From: a bacterium
GTDB taxonomy: Bacteria; Cyanobacteriota; Vampirovibrionia; Gastranaerophilales; Gastranaerophilaceae
Length of the DNA: 40,306 nt
Assembly (NCBI GenBank): GCA_017629215.1
Contig: JAGBXP010000029.1
Location: 1-40,306, forward strand
Reading direction: 5' to 3'
Under the pieces are notes generated by a model, which saw only the letters and a program-made list of their open reading frames with translations, had not been told where the DNA came from and did not search any database. Each line of letters opens with the position of its first letter. The first letter of the stretch is position 1. A program made the position numbers and the translations under genes. Shown in pieces: positions 7,657-16,082 of this stretch.

Positions 7657-8977
7657 CATCATCCTCACTTGCTCTTATTATTTTATAAATCAAACTATTA
7701 TGATATGGCCTATTTTCATTAATTACAAAAGCCTCGTCGCAATATTTTTGCGCTAGCATTGTTTTTTCTGGATTATTTGAATAAATTGTATAGAGAATAT
7801 CACCTTTATTAACATTATCTCCACTTTTTTTATTCAAATAAATACCTACGCTGTAATCTATTGGATCAGATTTTTTATCACGTCCTGCTCCTAAGATTTT
7901 ACATGCATAAGCTATCTTATATGCATCAATATTATGAACATAGCCATTTTTCTTAGACTCACATTCAATTTTATATGTTGGCAAATCAAACAAGTCATAA
8001 TTATCAATAACTTCAGGATTTCCATTTTGAGCTATTATTAACTCTTTAAACTTTTCTATTGCCTTGCCACTTGAAACAAGCTCTTTTAAATAAGCCTCTG
8101 CCTCAGATTTATCATTATAAAGACCTATTTGCATTAATGCTATAGTCGCAAATGAATATGTTAACTCTGCTAAATCGCCTTTTTTGATATTACCTTTGAG
8201 AAACTCTATAGATTCAATTATCTCTAGAGAATTACCAATAGCTCGTCCCAAAGGTTCTTCCATTGATGTTATAACAGCAGTGATGGATTTATTTAATAGC
8301 TTCCCTATATTAACCATTAATTTTGACAACTCAATAGCATCTTCAGCAGTTTTCATAAATGCACCAGAACCGTATTTAACATCAAGTATAATATTTTTTG
8401 CACCAGATGCAATTTTTTTTGAAACTACAGAAGAAGCAATAAGAGGCATGCTATCAACCGTTGCAGTTACATCCCTTAATGCATATAACTTTCCATCAGC
8501 TGGCGTTAAATTCTGTGTCTGAGCACCAATTGCTACATTTATTTTTTTTACCTGTTCTATTAATTCATTAATACATAATTGAGTATTAAATCCTGGTATA
8601 GATTCTAGCTTATCAATAGTTCCACCAGTATGCCCTAGCCCTCTACCTGAAAGCTTTGCGATAGGTACTCCTGCTGCTGCTAAGAGTGGAATAAGAGTAA
8701 TTGTAACCTTATCTCCAACACCACCAGTTGAATGCTTATCAACTATAGAGTCAGTTAATTCTCCAAAATCGATGATTTCACCAGAGGCAATCATTGCTTC
8801 TGTTAAATAAGCAGTTTCTTCCTCGGTTAAGCCTTGAAAATATACAGCCATAAGCCAAGCCGACAATTGATAATCTGGAGCTGAACCATCCATTAAGGAA
8901 TTAATCAAAAAATTGATCTCTTTTTTTGATAACGTACTACCTTTTTTCTTTTTTTCGATAAGGTCAACTATTCTCAT
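7649..8977 (-). CDS. deoA: Pyrimidine-nucleoside (thymidine) phosphorylase
   Basis: A cytoplasmic salvage enzyme that splits thymidine or uridine with phosphate into base and (deoxy)ribose-1-phosphate. The 442-residue length fits the family. The N-terminal helical domain is followed by the signature KHSTGGVGDK (residues 81-90), SGRGLGHTGGTIDKLES (110-126) and DVKYGSGAFMK, which bind phosphate and nucleoside. The C-terminal domain carries the usual K-rich lobe. From sequence alone I cannot choose between the thymidine-specific (DeoA) and the broader pyrimidine (Pdp) form. It starts 2 bases after skp and overlaps the following gene, an odd place for a salvage enzyme. Confidence 0.92.
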   Translation of the reverse strand: MRIVDLIEKKKKGSTLSKKEINFLINSLMDGSAPDYQLSAWLMAVYFQGLTEEETAYLTEAMIASGEIIDFGELTDSIVDKHSTGGVGDKVTITLIPLLAAAGVPIAKLSGRGLGHTGGTIDKLESIPGFNTQLCINELIEQVKKINVAIGAQTQNLTPADGKLYALRDVTATVDSMPLIASSVVSKKIASGAKNIILDVKYGSGAFMKTAEDAIELSKLMVNIGKLLNKSITAVITSMEEPLGRAIGNSLEIIESIEFLKGNIKKGDLAELTYSFATIALMQIGLYNDKSEAEAYLKELVSSGKAIEKFKELIIAQNGNPEVIDNYDLFDLPTYKIECESKKNGYVHNIDAYKIAYACKILGAGRDKKSDPIDYSVGIYLNKKSGDNVNKGDILYTIYSNNPEKTMLAQKYCDEAFVINENRPYHNSLIYKIIRASEDDDV

Positions 8978-8979
8978 TC

Positions 8980-9426
8980 CTATCTTATACCTTTCAATTT
9001 ATTAATAACCATATCTGTGATATCTAAACCACCAACAAAGATATCTTTTTGATTCATAATTGCATCAAGCTTATGCTCAACCATTACAGTTTTAGCAACT
9101 TCTCTAATTTTATCATATACTTCTTGTTCTCTTTTATTTTTTAATGCCATATAAGCTTGCTCTTTAGCTCTAAATTCTTGAGCTGTTTTTTGCTCAAATG
9201 TTTGTTTTTTCAAAGGTGTATCTAAAGATTTATATTCCTTTTCTTTATCAACAAGATACTGTTGCATTTCTAAACCTTTCGCATCAACTTCTTTTATTGC
9301 TTTTTTTGCATAATCATAATTATCAATTACTTTTAAATAATCAATATAACCAACTCCACCAGCATTAGCAATTCCTGTCATAGCCATAAATGCAAACATT
9401 ACTAAACTAAGTTTAACTTTTTTCAT
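8980..9426 (-). CDS. skp: Skp/OmpH-family periplasmic chaperone
   Basis: Skp holds unfolded outer-membrane proteins in the periplasm and hands them to the BAM complex. The 148-residue protein has a signal peptide (MKKVKLSLVMF to GIANA, about 22 residues), a starting strand GYIDYLKVIDNY typical of OmpH, a long charged helical hairpin (about residues 40-115), and a closing strand region LDAIMNQKDIFVGG with DITDMVINKL, as in Skp. A perfect AGGAGG ribosome site stands just before the ATG. It directly follows bamA, the usual Skp setting. Confidence 0.9.
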   Translation of the reverse strand: MKKVKLSLVMFAFMAMTGIANAGGVGYIDYLKVIDNYDYAKKAIKEVDAKGLEMQQYLVDKEKEYKSLDTPLKKQTFEQKTAQEFRAKEQAYMALKNKREQEVYDKIREVAKTVMVEHKLDAIMNQKDIFVGGLDITDMVINKLKGIR

Positions 9427-9448
9427 AAGAAACCTCCTAATTTATATA

Positions 9449-11356
9449 TTAATACATCATGTCGCCTACGCCAAATGTAAAGTAACCGTTTTCAGAACCA
9501 TTTGGTCCACAATTTGTAAGTGGTATACCATAATCAACTGATAAAGGACCTACACCTGGAATATTAATTTTCAAACCAATACCAGCTGTAATAGCTTGAT
9601 TTGGTCTATCATATAATATACTTGAAATTGTTGGATCAAATACCTTACCAGCATCAACCCAGAATGTTAACCTCAAATTATGTAAAAAATTAACTTTAAA
9701 TCTATCAACAAATGGTAATGGTGTTGCAAGCTCTGCAGAACCCATAATAAAAGAAGTACCAGTACCTACACCATTAACTCTATAACCTCTTATTGTATAA
9801 GGTCCACCTAATCTATAAGCCATGATTTCTGGCATTTCAGAACCATGAACTTTTAGACCACCTCTAGCTGTCAAAGACAATGAAGATTTTTTACCTACTG
9901 GTAAGTACCTACGCATCATACCTTGTATTCTACCGTTCGTACGATTAATATTAGAAATTCCCAATGCTTCCTCGTATCTTACTGATGCCATTGCTCCATG
10001 ACGTGGGTTAATTAAAGCATCTCTTGAATCATAAGACAAGCCTGGTGCCAATTTAAAGAATAAACCACCTTGTAATTGCCTTGCTCTATCAGCAATATTT
10101 AATCCATGTGAATTATAAAGGTTTGTAATTCTAGGACCATCACCCTCTGATAAATGAATGTGTTCAATACCTGTTGTGAAAGTTGAAGACATTCGTTTAT
10201 TAAAATGCAATCTATGTGCTATTGTACTTTCAAATCCAACCCTACGTTCAATTGCTAAAGGAATTGTATAACTACCTAAATCTCTATAATAGATTTTACT
10301 CATTAAAGAGTTATCTGCATTTAAAAAATGAGGTTCAAAAAAGCTAAGCTCTGCTTGATAATTCATGTGGCTTTTAATAGAAGCATCACTCATCAATATA
10401 CCAGAACCAATTAGCCCTGTTAGAGAAACCCTTTGATTTCTACCTCTAAAATTATTATCAGAAATACCAACCGAACCAAAAGCACCAGTTGCAGAATCTA
10501 ATCCACCACCGACTGATACAGATGCTGTTCTTTGCTCTTTAAGCTCGATTGTAATATCAAATTTTTCTGGATCATCTTCTGAGACTTCAATTGTTCTATT
10601 CACGTCCTTAAATGCTTGACTTGAATACAATCTCACCAAATCTTGTTTTACTATATTTTCGTTATATACTGTTCCAGGTTCAGTTACTATATTACGTTCA
10701 ATTACATATTCTTTAGTCTTTTCATTACCAGTAATTATTACTTTATTAATTTTTCCTTCTGCAATACTTAGATTTAATGTTCCATCAGGGTCATCATATA
10801 CAGAATCTATTTTCGACAAAATATACCCCTTAGAATAATAACATTCATTGATTTTTTCCATTGCATTATTAATGGCTGTAATATTTTGAGGCTTACCCTT
10901 TAAAGGTAAAAGATATTGCATTAATTCTTCAGATGATACAACTGTATTACCTTCTATAGTAAAATCAGTAACAGGCACATTCTCTTCTAAAATGATTTTC
11001 AAAGAAATTGTACCATTATCATTTTTAATAGGAACAGCTTTCATTCTTTCTGTAAAATAACCTAAGCGATAAATAGTTTTTAAATCCTCATGCATGGCCT
11101 CTTTATCATACAAATCGCCTTTTTTTAACTTAATCTTTGATAACAAAAACTCTGGTTTTATAATATTAGCACCAAGTATTTCAATATCATTAATATAAGA
11201 AGTGTTTATATCACTGTTACTTACAGGCTCAACAATGGTTTCAGAAACTTCCTCTGAAACTATTTCTTCAGCTTGACAGAAATTATTTGGCAACGACACG
11301 CAAGCCAAAATTAAAAATAATATTATATATCTTTCTATATTAAACAGACTAAGCAA
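9449..11356 (-). CDS. bamA: Outer-membrane assembly factor BamA (Omp85), three POTRA domains
   Basis: BamA inserts beta-barrel proteins into the outer membrane. After a signal peptide (to about residue 29) and a short acidic spacer, three POTRA domains follow at about 55-126, 128-201 and 203-275. The barrel (about 278-635) carries GGGLDSATGAFGSVGISDNN, a typical barrel start, and TIRGYRVNG (521-529), the conserved (V/I)RGY loop-6 motif. The protein ends with an aromatic residue (DMMY), as barrel proteins do. Three POTRAs rather than five is the cyanobacterial pattern. The start is a TTG at 11356: GGAG lies 7 bases upstream, and no ATG precedes the signal peptide. Confidence 0.95.
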   Translation of the reverse strand: MLSLFNIERYIILFLILACVSLPNNFCQAEEIVSEEVSETIVEPVSNSDINTSYINDIEILGANIIKPEFLLSKIKLKKGDLYDKEAMHEDLKTIYRLGYFTERMKAVPIKNDNGTISLKIILEENVPVTDFTIEGNTVVSSEELMQYLLPLKGKPQNITAINNAMEKINECYYSKGYILSKIDSVYDDPDGTLNLSIAEGKINKVIITGNEKTKEYVIERNIVTEPGTVYNENIVKQDLVRLYSSQAFKDVNRTIEVSEDDPEKFDITIELKEQRTASVSVGGGLDSATGAFGSVGISDNNFRGRNQRVSLTGLIGSGILMSDASIKSHMNYQAELSFFEPHFLNADNSLMSKIYYRDLGSYTIPLAIERRVGFESTIAHRLHFNKRMSSTFTTGIEHIHLSEGDGPRITNLYNSHGLNIADRARQLQGGLFFKLAPGLSYDSRDALINPRHGAMASVRYEEALGISNINRTNGRIQGMMRRYLPVGKKSSLSLTARGGLKVHGSEMPEIMAYRLGGPYTIRGYRVNGVGTGTSFIMGSAELATPLPFVDRFKVNFLHNLRLTFWVDAGKVFDPTISSILYDRPNQAITAGIGLKINIPGVGPLSVDYGIPLTNCGPNGSENGYFTFGVGDMMY

Positions 11357-11382
11357 CTATCCACTCCAAAGTGTACAAAAAT

Positions 11383-11412
11383 ATTCTATCACAAATATTC
11401 AAATTGTTCCAA
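11383..11412 (-). promoter_or_regulatory. Promoter of the bamA-skp-deoA operon
   Basis: On the minus strand TTGGAA (11412-11407) and TAGAAT (11388-11383) are 18 bases apart, and the -10 box is preceded by TG (TGATAGAAT). It lies 27 bases before the TTG start, which gives a leader of about 20 bases carrying GGAG. Confidence 0.5.
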
Positions 11413-11450
11413 CATATTTTTGCATGGTTTTCAAATATAAATACTTTAAA

Positions 11451-11518
11451 TTAACTCTTCTGTCTAATGCTTTAGTTAATAAAAGCACTTATATTAAAAA
11501 TATTCGAAAGGAGTAATT
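11451..11518 (+). promoter_or_regulatory. Folded leader in front of the small heat-shock gene
   Basis: TTAACTCTT (11451-11459) can pair, with one bulge and one G-U, with AGGAGTAA (11509-11516), which contains the ribosome site. Between them TGCTTT (11468-11473) and AAAGCA (11482-11487) form a second hairpin. This is the layout of an RNA thermometer, but the promoter was not located, so it is uncertain whether the whole region is transcribed. Confidence 0.3.
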
Positions 11519-12004
11519 ATGAAAACTGAATTAATTTTAAGAGAACCTGATTTATATTTCGACAGTATTCACAACGAACTAAACAATTTTTTACGAGACA
11601 CCATTATAAATCCTGCTTTTTCACACCAGTTATCAATGAAAAAAATATCTACATGGAGACCAGCTGTCGAAATAAAACAGTCCGAAAATAATTACCTGAT
11701 AAAAGTTCAGCTTCCAGGGGTAAATAAAGACGATATTGAAGTTGAACTCGACAATGATTTTATGACAATAACTGCTAAAATTGAAGAAGAAAAAGAAGAA
11801 AAAGAACAAAATGAAAAAAACATGAAATATCATACTTGCGAATTTAGATATGGTAAATACAAGCGAACTATATCGTTTGATCAACCAATTCGTTCAGAAG
11901 ATGCAAATGCTGAATACAAAAACGGTATTCTTACTATAAAATTACCTAAACAGCAAGTAGAACAAGCTAAAACACGAAAATTAGAAATTCGAGAGAAAAA
12001 ATAA
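11519..12004 (+). CDS. Small heat-shock protein (Hsp20/alpha-crystallin)
   Basis: An ATP-independent cytoplasmic chaperone that binds unfolding proteins in large oligomers. The 161-residue protein has the alpha-crystallin domain: WRPAVEIKQSENNYLIKVQL, then GVNKDDIEVEL, then the closing GILTIKLPK signature at about residue 137. The C-terminal tail has LEI (I-x-I-like), which joins oligomers in this family. An extra Lys/Glu-rich loop (EEEKEEKEQNEKN) lies in the middle of the domain. AAAGGAG lies 6 bases before the ATG. It is monocistronic, and its leader could fold over the ribosome site. Confidence 0.93.
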   Translation: MKTELILREPDLYFDSIHNELNNFLRDTIINPAFSHQLSMKKISTWRPAVEIKQSENNYLIKVQLPGVNKDDIEVELDNDFMTITAKIEEEKEEKEQNEKNMKYHTCEFRYGKYKRTISFDQPIRSEDANAEYKNGILTIKLPKQQVEQAKTRKLEIREKK

Positions 12005-12018
12005 TTTTCTGTTTTATA

Positions 12019-12119
12019 GAAGCAAAGAGTTTGATTAAAAGTACTTAAAATTTAATAAATTCTATATAAATTTTAAGTTAAGATTTGCCTCTTGCTAGGT
12101 GTATCAATGTATTTGCTTC
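12019..12119. other. Nested inverted repeats between the Hsp20 gene and prs
   Basis: GAAGCAAA (12019-12026) pairs with TTTGCTTC (12112-12119). Inside, ACTTAAAATTT (12043-12053) pairs perfectly with AAATTTTAAGT (12068-12078). The segment around 12083-12103 is less AT-rich than its surroundings. No open frame covers it. It could be a 3' untranslated region or a small RNA ending at the terminator that follows; no known RNA family is recognised. Confidence 0.3.
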
Positions 12120-12124
12120 AACAA

Positions 12125-12165
12125 AAAAGGGAATGTCCTCTCATATAGACGTTCCCTTTTATTAT
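12125..12165. terminator. Strong bidirectional terminator between the Hsp20 gene and prs
   Basis: AAAAGGGAATGTC (12125-12137) pairs with GACGTTCCCTTTT (12148-12160), a 13-base stem with one G-U and a 10-base loop, with T-rich flanks in both directions. It can end both the upstream plus-strand transcript and prs on the minus strand. Confidence 0.9.
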
Positions 12166-12187
12166 TACTTATCTTATTTTAAATTAA

Positions 12188-13198
12188 CTACACCTTCATC
12201 TCTTTTTCAAACCCAAACAGCGAACTTACTGATTCGTCATCATGTATTCTTGAAATAGCTTGTCCTAACAATGGTGCTATCGATAATTGACGTACATTGA
12301 AAGGCAAATCTTCTTTTTTCCAAGGAATAGTATTAGTTACAACACATTCTTCAATTGGTGCTTGTTTTAATCTTTCAATGGCTGGACCAGAAAATACAGC
12401 GTGAGTAGCTCCAACATATACAGCCTTAGCACCCTTAGATTTAAGAAGTTTTGAAGCTTCGCATATTGTACCTGCAGTATCAATCATATCATCAAACATT
12501 AAACAAACTTTGCCTTCTACGTCTCCAATAATATGAGCAGCTATAGCTTCATTATGCTTATCTCTACGTTTATCGATAATTGCAATTGGACAATCTAATT
12601 TTTTTGCAAAATGTCGAGTCCTATTAGCACCACCCATATCAGGGCTTACACAGACCATGTCATCTGGATCAATATTTAAGCTTTTGAAATAATCTACTAA
12701 TATTGGATTTGCAAATATATGGTCAACTAATATATTAAAGAAGCCTTGAATTTGCCCTGTATGTAAATCCATTGCTAAAACCCTTGTTGTACCAGCTGTT
12801 GTTAATAAATCTGCAACAAGCTTAGCTGTAATAGCTTCTCTACCAGAAGTCTTTCTATCTTGTCTTGCATATCCATAATATGGAATAACAGCTGTTATTG
12901 ATTTTGCGCTTGCTCTTTTAAAAGCATCAATCATTATCAATAATTCCATTAAATTTTCATTAACGGGGTTACAAAGTGGCTGAATAATAAAAACATCATC
13001 TCCACGAATACTTTCCTTAACTTGAACATAAATCTCACCATCTGCGAAATTTTTAATCACCATTGGACCAACAGTTGTTCCTAAATAATCAGCTATTTCT
13101 TGTGCTAATGCTGGATTAGACCTCCCTGCAAACAACTTAATATCATGTGTCGGGTTCACTGCTCTTTCAAGCTGTGGATAAGTCATTTCAAGCACCAT
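12188..13198 (-). CDS. prs: Ribose-phosphate pyrophosphokinase (PRPP synthase)
   Basis: Makes 5-phosphoribosyl-1-pyrophosphate from ribose-5-phosphate and ATP for purine, pyrimidine, NAD, His and Trp synthesis. Family motifs: LFAGRSNPALAQEIA near the N-terminus, FADGEIYVQVKESIRG, the ATP-binding PYYGYARQDRK, and the PRPP loop MFDDMIDTAGT. The start is placed at the ATG at 13198, because AAGGA lies 6 bases upstream; an ATG five codons earlier has no ribosome site. This leaves an N-terminal tail of about 20 residues before the conserved core, as is common in cyanobacterial enzymes. It ends at the shared terminator. Confidence 0.96.
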   Translation of the reverse strand: MVLEMTYPQLERAVNPTHDIKLFAGRSNPALAQEIADYLGTTVGPMVIKNFADGEIYVQVKESIRGDDVFIIQPLCNPVNENLMELLIMIDAFKRASAKSITAVIPYYGYARQDRKTSGREAITAKLVADLLTTAGTTRVLAMDLHTGQIQGFFNILVDHIFANPILVDYFKSLNIDPDDMVCVSPDMGGANRTRHFAKKLDCPIAIIDKRRDKHNEAIAAHIIGDVEGKVCLMFDDMIDTAGTICEASKLLKSKGAKAVYVGATHAVFSGPAIERLKQAPIEECVVTNTIPWKKEDLPFNVRQLSIAPLLGQAISRIHDDESVSSLFGFEKEMKV

Positions 13199-13340
13199 AG
13201 AAAATCCTTTCATATATTAATTTGTGACAATTTACATTTTACTATAAAATTCTCAATTTTAATAGAGTTTTTTACAAAATATTAAGTATTTATTATAAAA
13301 CACATAAAATTTTTTTTTGCGCCTAAATTAAAAAACTTAT

Positions 13341-13368
13341 TTTACTCATATAAAACAATTATGATAAT
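13341..13368 (+). promoter_or_regulatory. Promoter of rsgA, likely giving a leaderless mRNA
   Basis: TTTACT (13341-13346) and GATAAT (13363-13368) are 16 bases apart. The implied transcript start, near 13375, is within a few bases of the ATG at 13377, and no ribosome site precedes that ATG. Confidence 0.4.
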
Positions 13369-13376
13369 ATTAAAAT

Positions 13377-14375
13377 ATGCAAGAAGGACAAATCTTAAAA
13401 ATACATTCAGATTTTTACTACATTCAATCAGGCGACGATATTATTGAATGTAAACTACGTAGCATTCTAAAAAAACAAAAACAAAAAATATATGTTGGAG
13501 ATTATGTTAAATTCAAAGACGGAGCTATTATAGAAATATTACCAAGACATAATTTTATAACTCGTCCTACTGTTGCAAATCTCGATCAAATAGTTATTGT
13601 TTCTGCAATAAAAGAACCTGAATTAGATTATACACAACTTAATAGATATATTGCACTTGCTAAATATCATAACTTAAAGACTGTTTTATGCTTTAACAAA
13701 AACGATTTATCAAATGATGACTCAATTATTGAAAAAGTTTTTAACATATATGAGCCTCTTGGTTTTGACATTTTATTTACATCTGCACTAGAAGGACTTG
13801 GATTAGAAGAATTTAAAGATATCTTATCTGGTAAAACATCAGCACTAGCTGGAAATTCTGGTGTTGGGAAGTCTAGTTTGATAAATTCTATATGCAACAT
13901 AAACCTAAAAACAAAAAGAGTAAGTGAAAAAACTGGCAGGGGAATACACACAACACGACACTGTGAGATAATTTCTATTAACAAAAATACCAGAATAGTC
14001 GACACTCCTGGATTTAGCAACTTGAAATTTGATTTTTTATTACCCGAAGAAATAGACTCTCTTTTTGTTGAAATGTTACCATTTAAAGGTTATTGTAAAT
14101 TCCAAAATTGTCTACACATAAATGAAACAGATTGTGCTATCAAATCCCACATTGGAGAAATTGATATTACAAGATATGAAAGCTATCTAACATTTGTAGA
14201 AGAAGCCAAAGAATATAAAGAAAAAATTAAATATCGAGGCATAAAAGTTGAAACAACTCAAAAAAAGACACATGATAAAATAAGCGTTAAAATAAGCACA
14301 AAAAAAAGACAAGTTGCCAGAAATACGCAAAAACAAAATATATATAAGGATTTAACAGATGGAGACATTAATTAA
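13377..14375 (+). CDS. rsgA: Ribosome small subunit-dependent GTPase A
   Basis: RsgA is a GTPase that checks late 30S ribosome maturation. The 332-residue protein has an N-terminal OB-fold, then a circularly permuted GTPase domain with motif order NKND (107-110, G4), GNSGVGKS (159-166, G1), GRGIHTTRH (188-195, switch I) and DTPG (209-212, G3). A C-terminal zinc site follows, with C240, C245, H247 and C253. After it comes a Lys-rich tail. There is no Shine-Dalgarno site and the predicted transcript start is nearly at the ATG. Its last 17 bases overlap ispA, so it leads a three-gene operon. Confidence 0.96.
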   Translation: MQEGQILKIHSDFYYIQSGDDIIECKLRSILKKQKQKIYVGDYVKFKDGAIIEILPRHNFITRPTVANLDQIVIVSAIKEPELDYTQLNRYIALAKYHNLKTVLCFNKNDLSNDDSIIEKVFNIYEPLGFDILFTSALEGLGLEEFKDILSGKTSALAGNSGVGKSSLINSICNINLKTKRVSEKTGRGIHTTRHCEIISINKNTRIVDTPGFSNLKFDFLLPEEIDSLFVEMLPFKGYCKFQNCLHINETDCAIKSHIGEIDITRYESYLTFVEEAKEYKEKIKYRGIKVETTQKKTHDKISVKISTKKRQVARNTQKQNIYKDLTDGDIN

Positions 14376-15222
14376 AACAATTGATAATAAACTTGATGAA
14401 TATCTTCAGATAACATACCCAAAGCAAATATTTGAAGCTATGAAATATACATTAATGCTTCCAGGTAAAAGATTACGCCCAATACTTTGTTTGGAAACAG
14501 TTAAAATGCTTGGAGGAAATATTGAAACAGCATATCCAATAGCTTGCGCTATTGAAATGCTCCACGCACAAAGTCTAATACATGATGATCTTCCTTGTAT
14601 GGATAACGATGACTTTAGACGTGGTCAACCTTCAAACCACAAAGTATTTGGCGAAGCCAATGCAGTTCTTGCTGGAGATGCACTTTTAACATTAGCACCT
14701 CAAATTATTATAGAAAAATCAACACAACTTCATAATGATACAATTCTTAAACTTGTTCATGAATACACTAAATTTGCTGGAGCATACGCTCTTATTGCTG
14801 GTCAAGTAGTTGATATAGATTCTGAGAATGGTGTATTTGAAAAAACACAAGAAGAGACACTTGAATTTATTCATTTGAACAAAACAGCATCTTTATTCAG
14901 ACTAGCAATTAGATGTGGAGCGATAATTGCCGATCCATCAAAACTTAATGAGCTAGATGATTTTGCAAAAAAATTCGGATTAGCTTTTCAAATCTATGAT
15001 GATATTATGGACGAAATAGCTACTTTTGAAGAATTAGGAAAATCTATTGGCAAAGATAAGAAAAGTAATAAATTAACTTTTGTATCACTATATGGCTTAG
15101 ATGAAGCAAAATTAAAATTTAAATTGCTTATAAATGATTGTTATGGTATAGTCAACAAATATGAGTCTAAAATATTTAATAAGATTTTAGAGAAGCTTAG
15201 AAACAGAATTTTAGGAGTTTAA
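14359..15222 (+). CDS. ispA: Short-chain polyprenyl diphosphate synthase (FPP/GGPP type)
   Basis: Condenses isopentenyl diphosphate with allylic diphosphates to make farnesyl- or geranylgeranyl diphosphate, the precursors of undecaprenyl carriers and quinone tails. The 287-residue protein has GKRLRP (36-41), the first Asp-rich motif in HDDLPCMDNDD (75-85), with the two-residue insertion usual in bacterial FPP synthases, and the second, DDIMD (214-218). AAGGA precedes its ATG, which lies inside the end of rsgA. Exact chain length cannot be read from the sequence with certainty. Confidence 0.93.
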   Translation: METLIKTIDNKLDEYLQITYPKQIFEAMKYTLMLPGKRLRPILCLETVKMLGGNIETAYPIACAIEMLHAQSLIHDDLPCMDNDDFRRGQPSNHKVFGEANAVLAGDALLTLAPQIIIEKSTQLHNDTILKLVHEYTKFAGAYALIAGQVVDIDSENGVFEKTQEETLEFIHLNKTASLFRLAIRCGAIIADPSKLNELDDFAKKFGLAFQIYDDIMDEIATFEELGKSIGKDKKSNKLTFVSLYGLDEAKLKFKLLINDCYGIVNKYESKIFNKILEKLRNRILGV

Positions 15223-15696
15223 ATGAACATTAATTACATTTATAGTACAGGCTACGAAGCTTTATTAGTTGGGATTTCCGCAGTTATATTAGCACAAATT
15301 GCGAAATTCTTTGTAAATCTAATATGGAAACGAAAAATAGATTTAAGATTACTTACAACAACAGGAGGCATGCCTAGCTCTCATGCTGCTGGTGTAATGG
15401 GACTTTCAACAACAGTAGGATTAATTTGTAGTTGGGAATCAATCGAATTTGCAATGGCATTTGGTTACGCTCTTGTAGTTATGTATGATGCAGCAGGTGT
15501 TAGACGTGCAGCAGGAAAACAAGCAGCTTGCCTTAATCGCATCATAATGGATATTTATAAACAAGAATTAAAAGAAGCTGGTGGAAAGCTCAAAGAACTA
15601 TTAGGACACACTCCTATGCAAGTTTTTGCAGGCGCTATTTTCGGAATAGTTTACTCTTATTATATCCATAATTTATTATCAACAATAACTAAATAA
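15223..15696 (+). CDS. DUF212 divergent PAP2-family membrane protein
   Basis: A 157-residue membrane protein of the DUF212 family (acid phosphatase/vanadium haloperoxidase-related), widespread in cyanobacteria, plants and Firmicutes. The family motifs GGMPSSHAAGVMGL and LVVMYDAAGVRRAAGKQA are both present, and four or so hydrophobic segments are visible. Its ATG follows the ispA stop with no gap, and AGGAGT lies within the ispA end. Being next to a prenyl diphosphate synthase, it may act on a polyprenyl phosphate; this is inference from the neighbour and the PAP2-like SSH motif. Confidence 0.9.
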   Translation: MNINYIYSTGYEALLVGISAVILAQIAKFFVNLIWKRKIDLRLLTTTGGMPSSHAAGVMGLSTTVGLICSWESIEFAMAFGYALVVMYDAAGVRRAAGKQAACLNRIIMDIYKQELKEAGGKLKELLGHTPMQVFAGAIFGIVYSYYIHNLLSTITK

Positions 15697-15701
15697 AAAT
15701 A

Positions 15702-16082
15702 TTAGCCTCTTGATAAAGAAATACTTGTCAACCCTACATTTCTAGCACTGTCCATAACTCTAACAATTGCACCATGCTCAGAATTATCATCAGCTTGTAT
15801 TAATAGTCCATCAGGATAATTTTTAATTTTGCTTGAAAAGAATTTCTCAAGCTCTGTTGATGCAATCTCTTTATTGTCAACATAAAACTTGTTATCAGAA
15901 GTTACAAGTACATTCAAAATCTTACTATCTGATTTTATATTTTCAGCATTTACAACTTCAGGAACTGCTAAATTTAAGCCTTGTTGGTCGAGCATTGGTG
16001 CAATAACCATCATAATAATCAATAACACTAAAAAAATGTCCGTTAATGGTGTTATATTAATTTCGTTAAAACTATCTCTCAT
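15702..16082 (-). CDS. exbD: ExbD/TolR-family proton channel subunit (second copy)
   Basis: A 126-residue inner-membrane protein. One N-terminal helix carries the proton-path Asp in NITPLTDIFLVLLIIMM, followed by a periplasmic domain of about 85 residues ending in a short Ser/Gly tail. ExbD works with ExbB to energise TonB (TolR with TolQ in the Tol system). Its ATG overlaps the stop of the other exbD by one base (TAATG), so the two are translationally coupled. The two copies share an almost identical helix but differ in the periplasmic part, which suggests a heteromeric channel. It is last in the operon. Confidence 0.92.
   Translation of the reverse strand: MRDSFNEINITPLTDIFLVLLIIMMVIAPMLDQQGLNLAVPEVVNAENIKSDSKILNVLVTSDNKFYVDNKEIASTELEKFFSSKIKNYPDGLLIQADDNSEHGAIVRVMDSARNVGLTSISLSRG

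Noticed and set aside
8184..8522. Plus-strand frame of 112 codons inside the nucleoside phosphorylase gene
   Set aside because: The opposite strand encodes a clearly conserved enzyme over the same bases.
11468..11487. CIRCE-type heat-shock operator before the Hsp20 gene
   Set aside because: The inverted repeat TGCTTT/AAAGCA lacks the TTAGCACTC-N9-GAGTGCTAA consensus.
11633..11884. Minus-strand frame inside the Hsp20 gene
   Set aside because: Poly-Phe product mirrors the Lys/Glu codons of Hsp20; a shadow.
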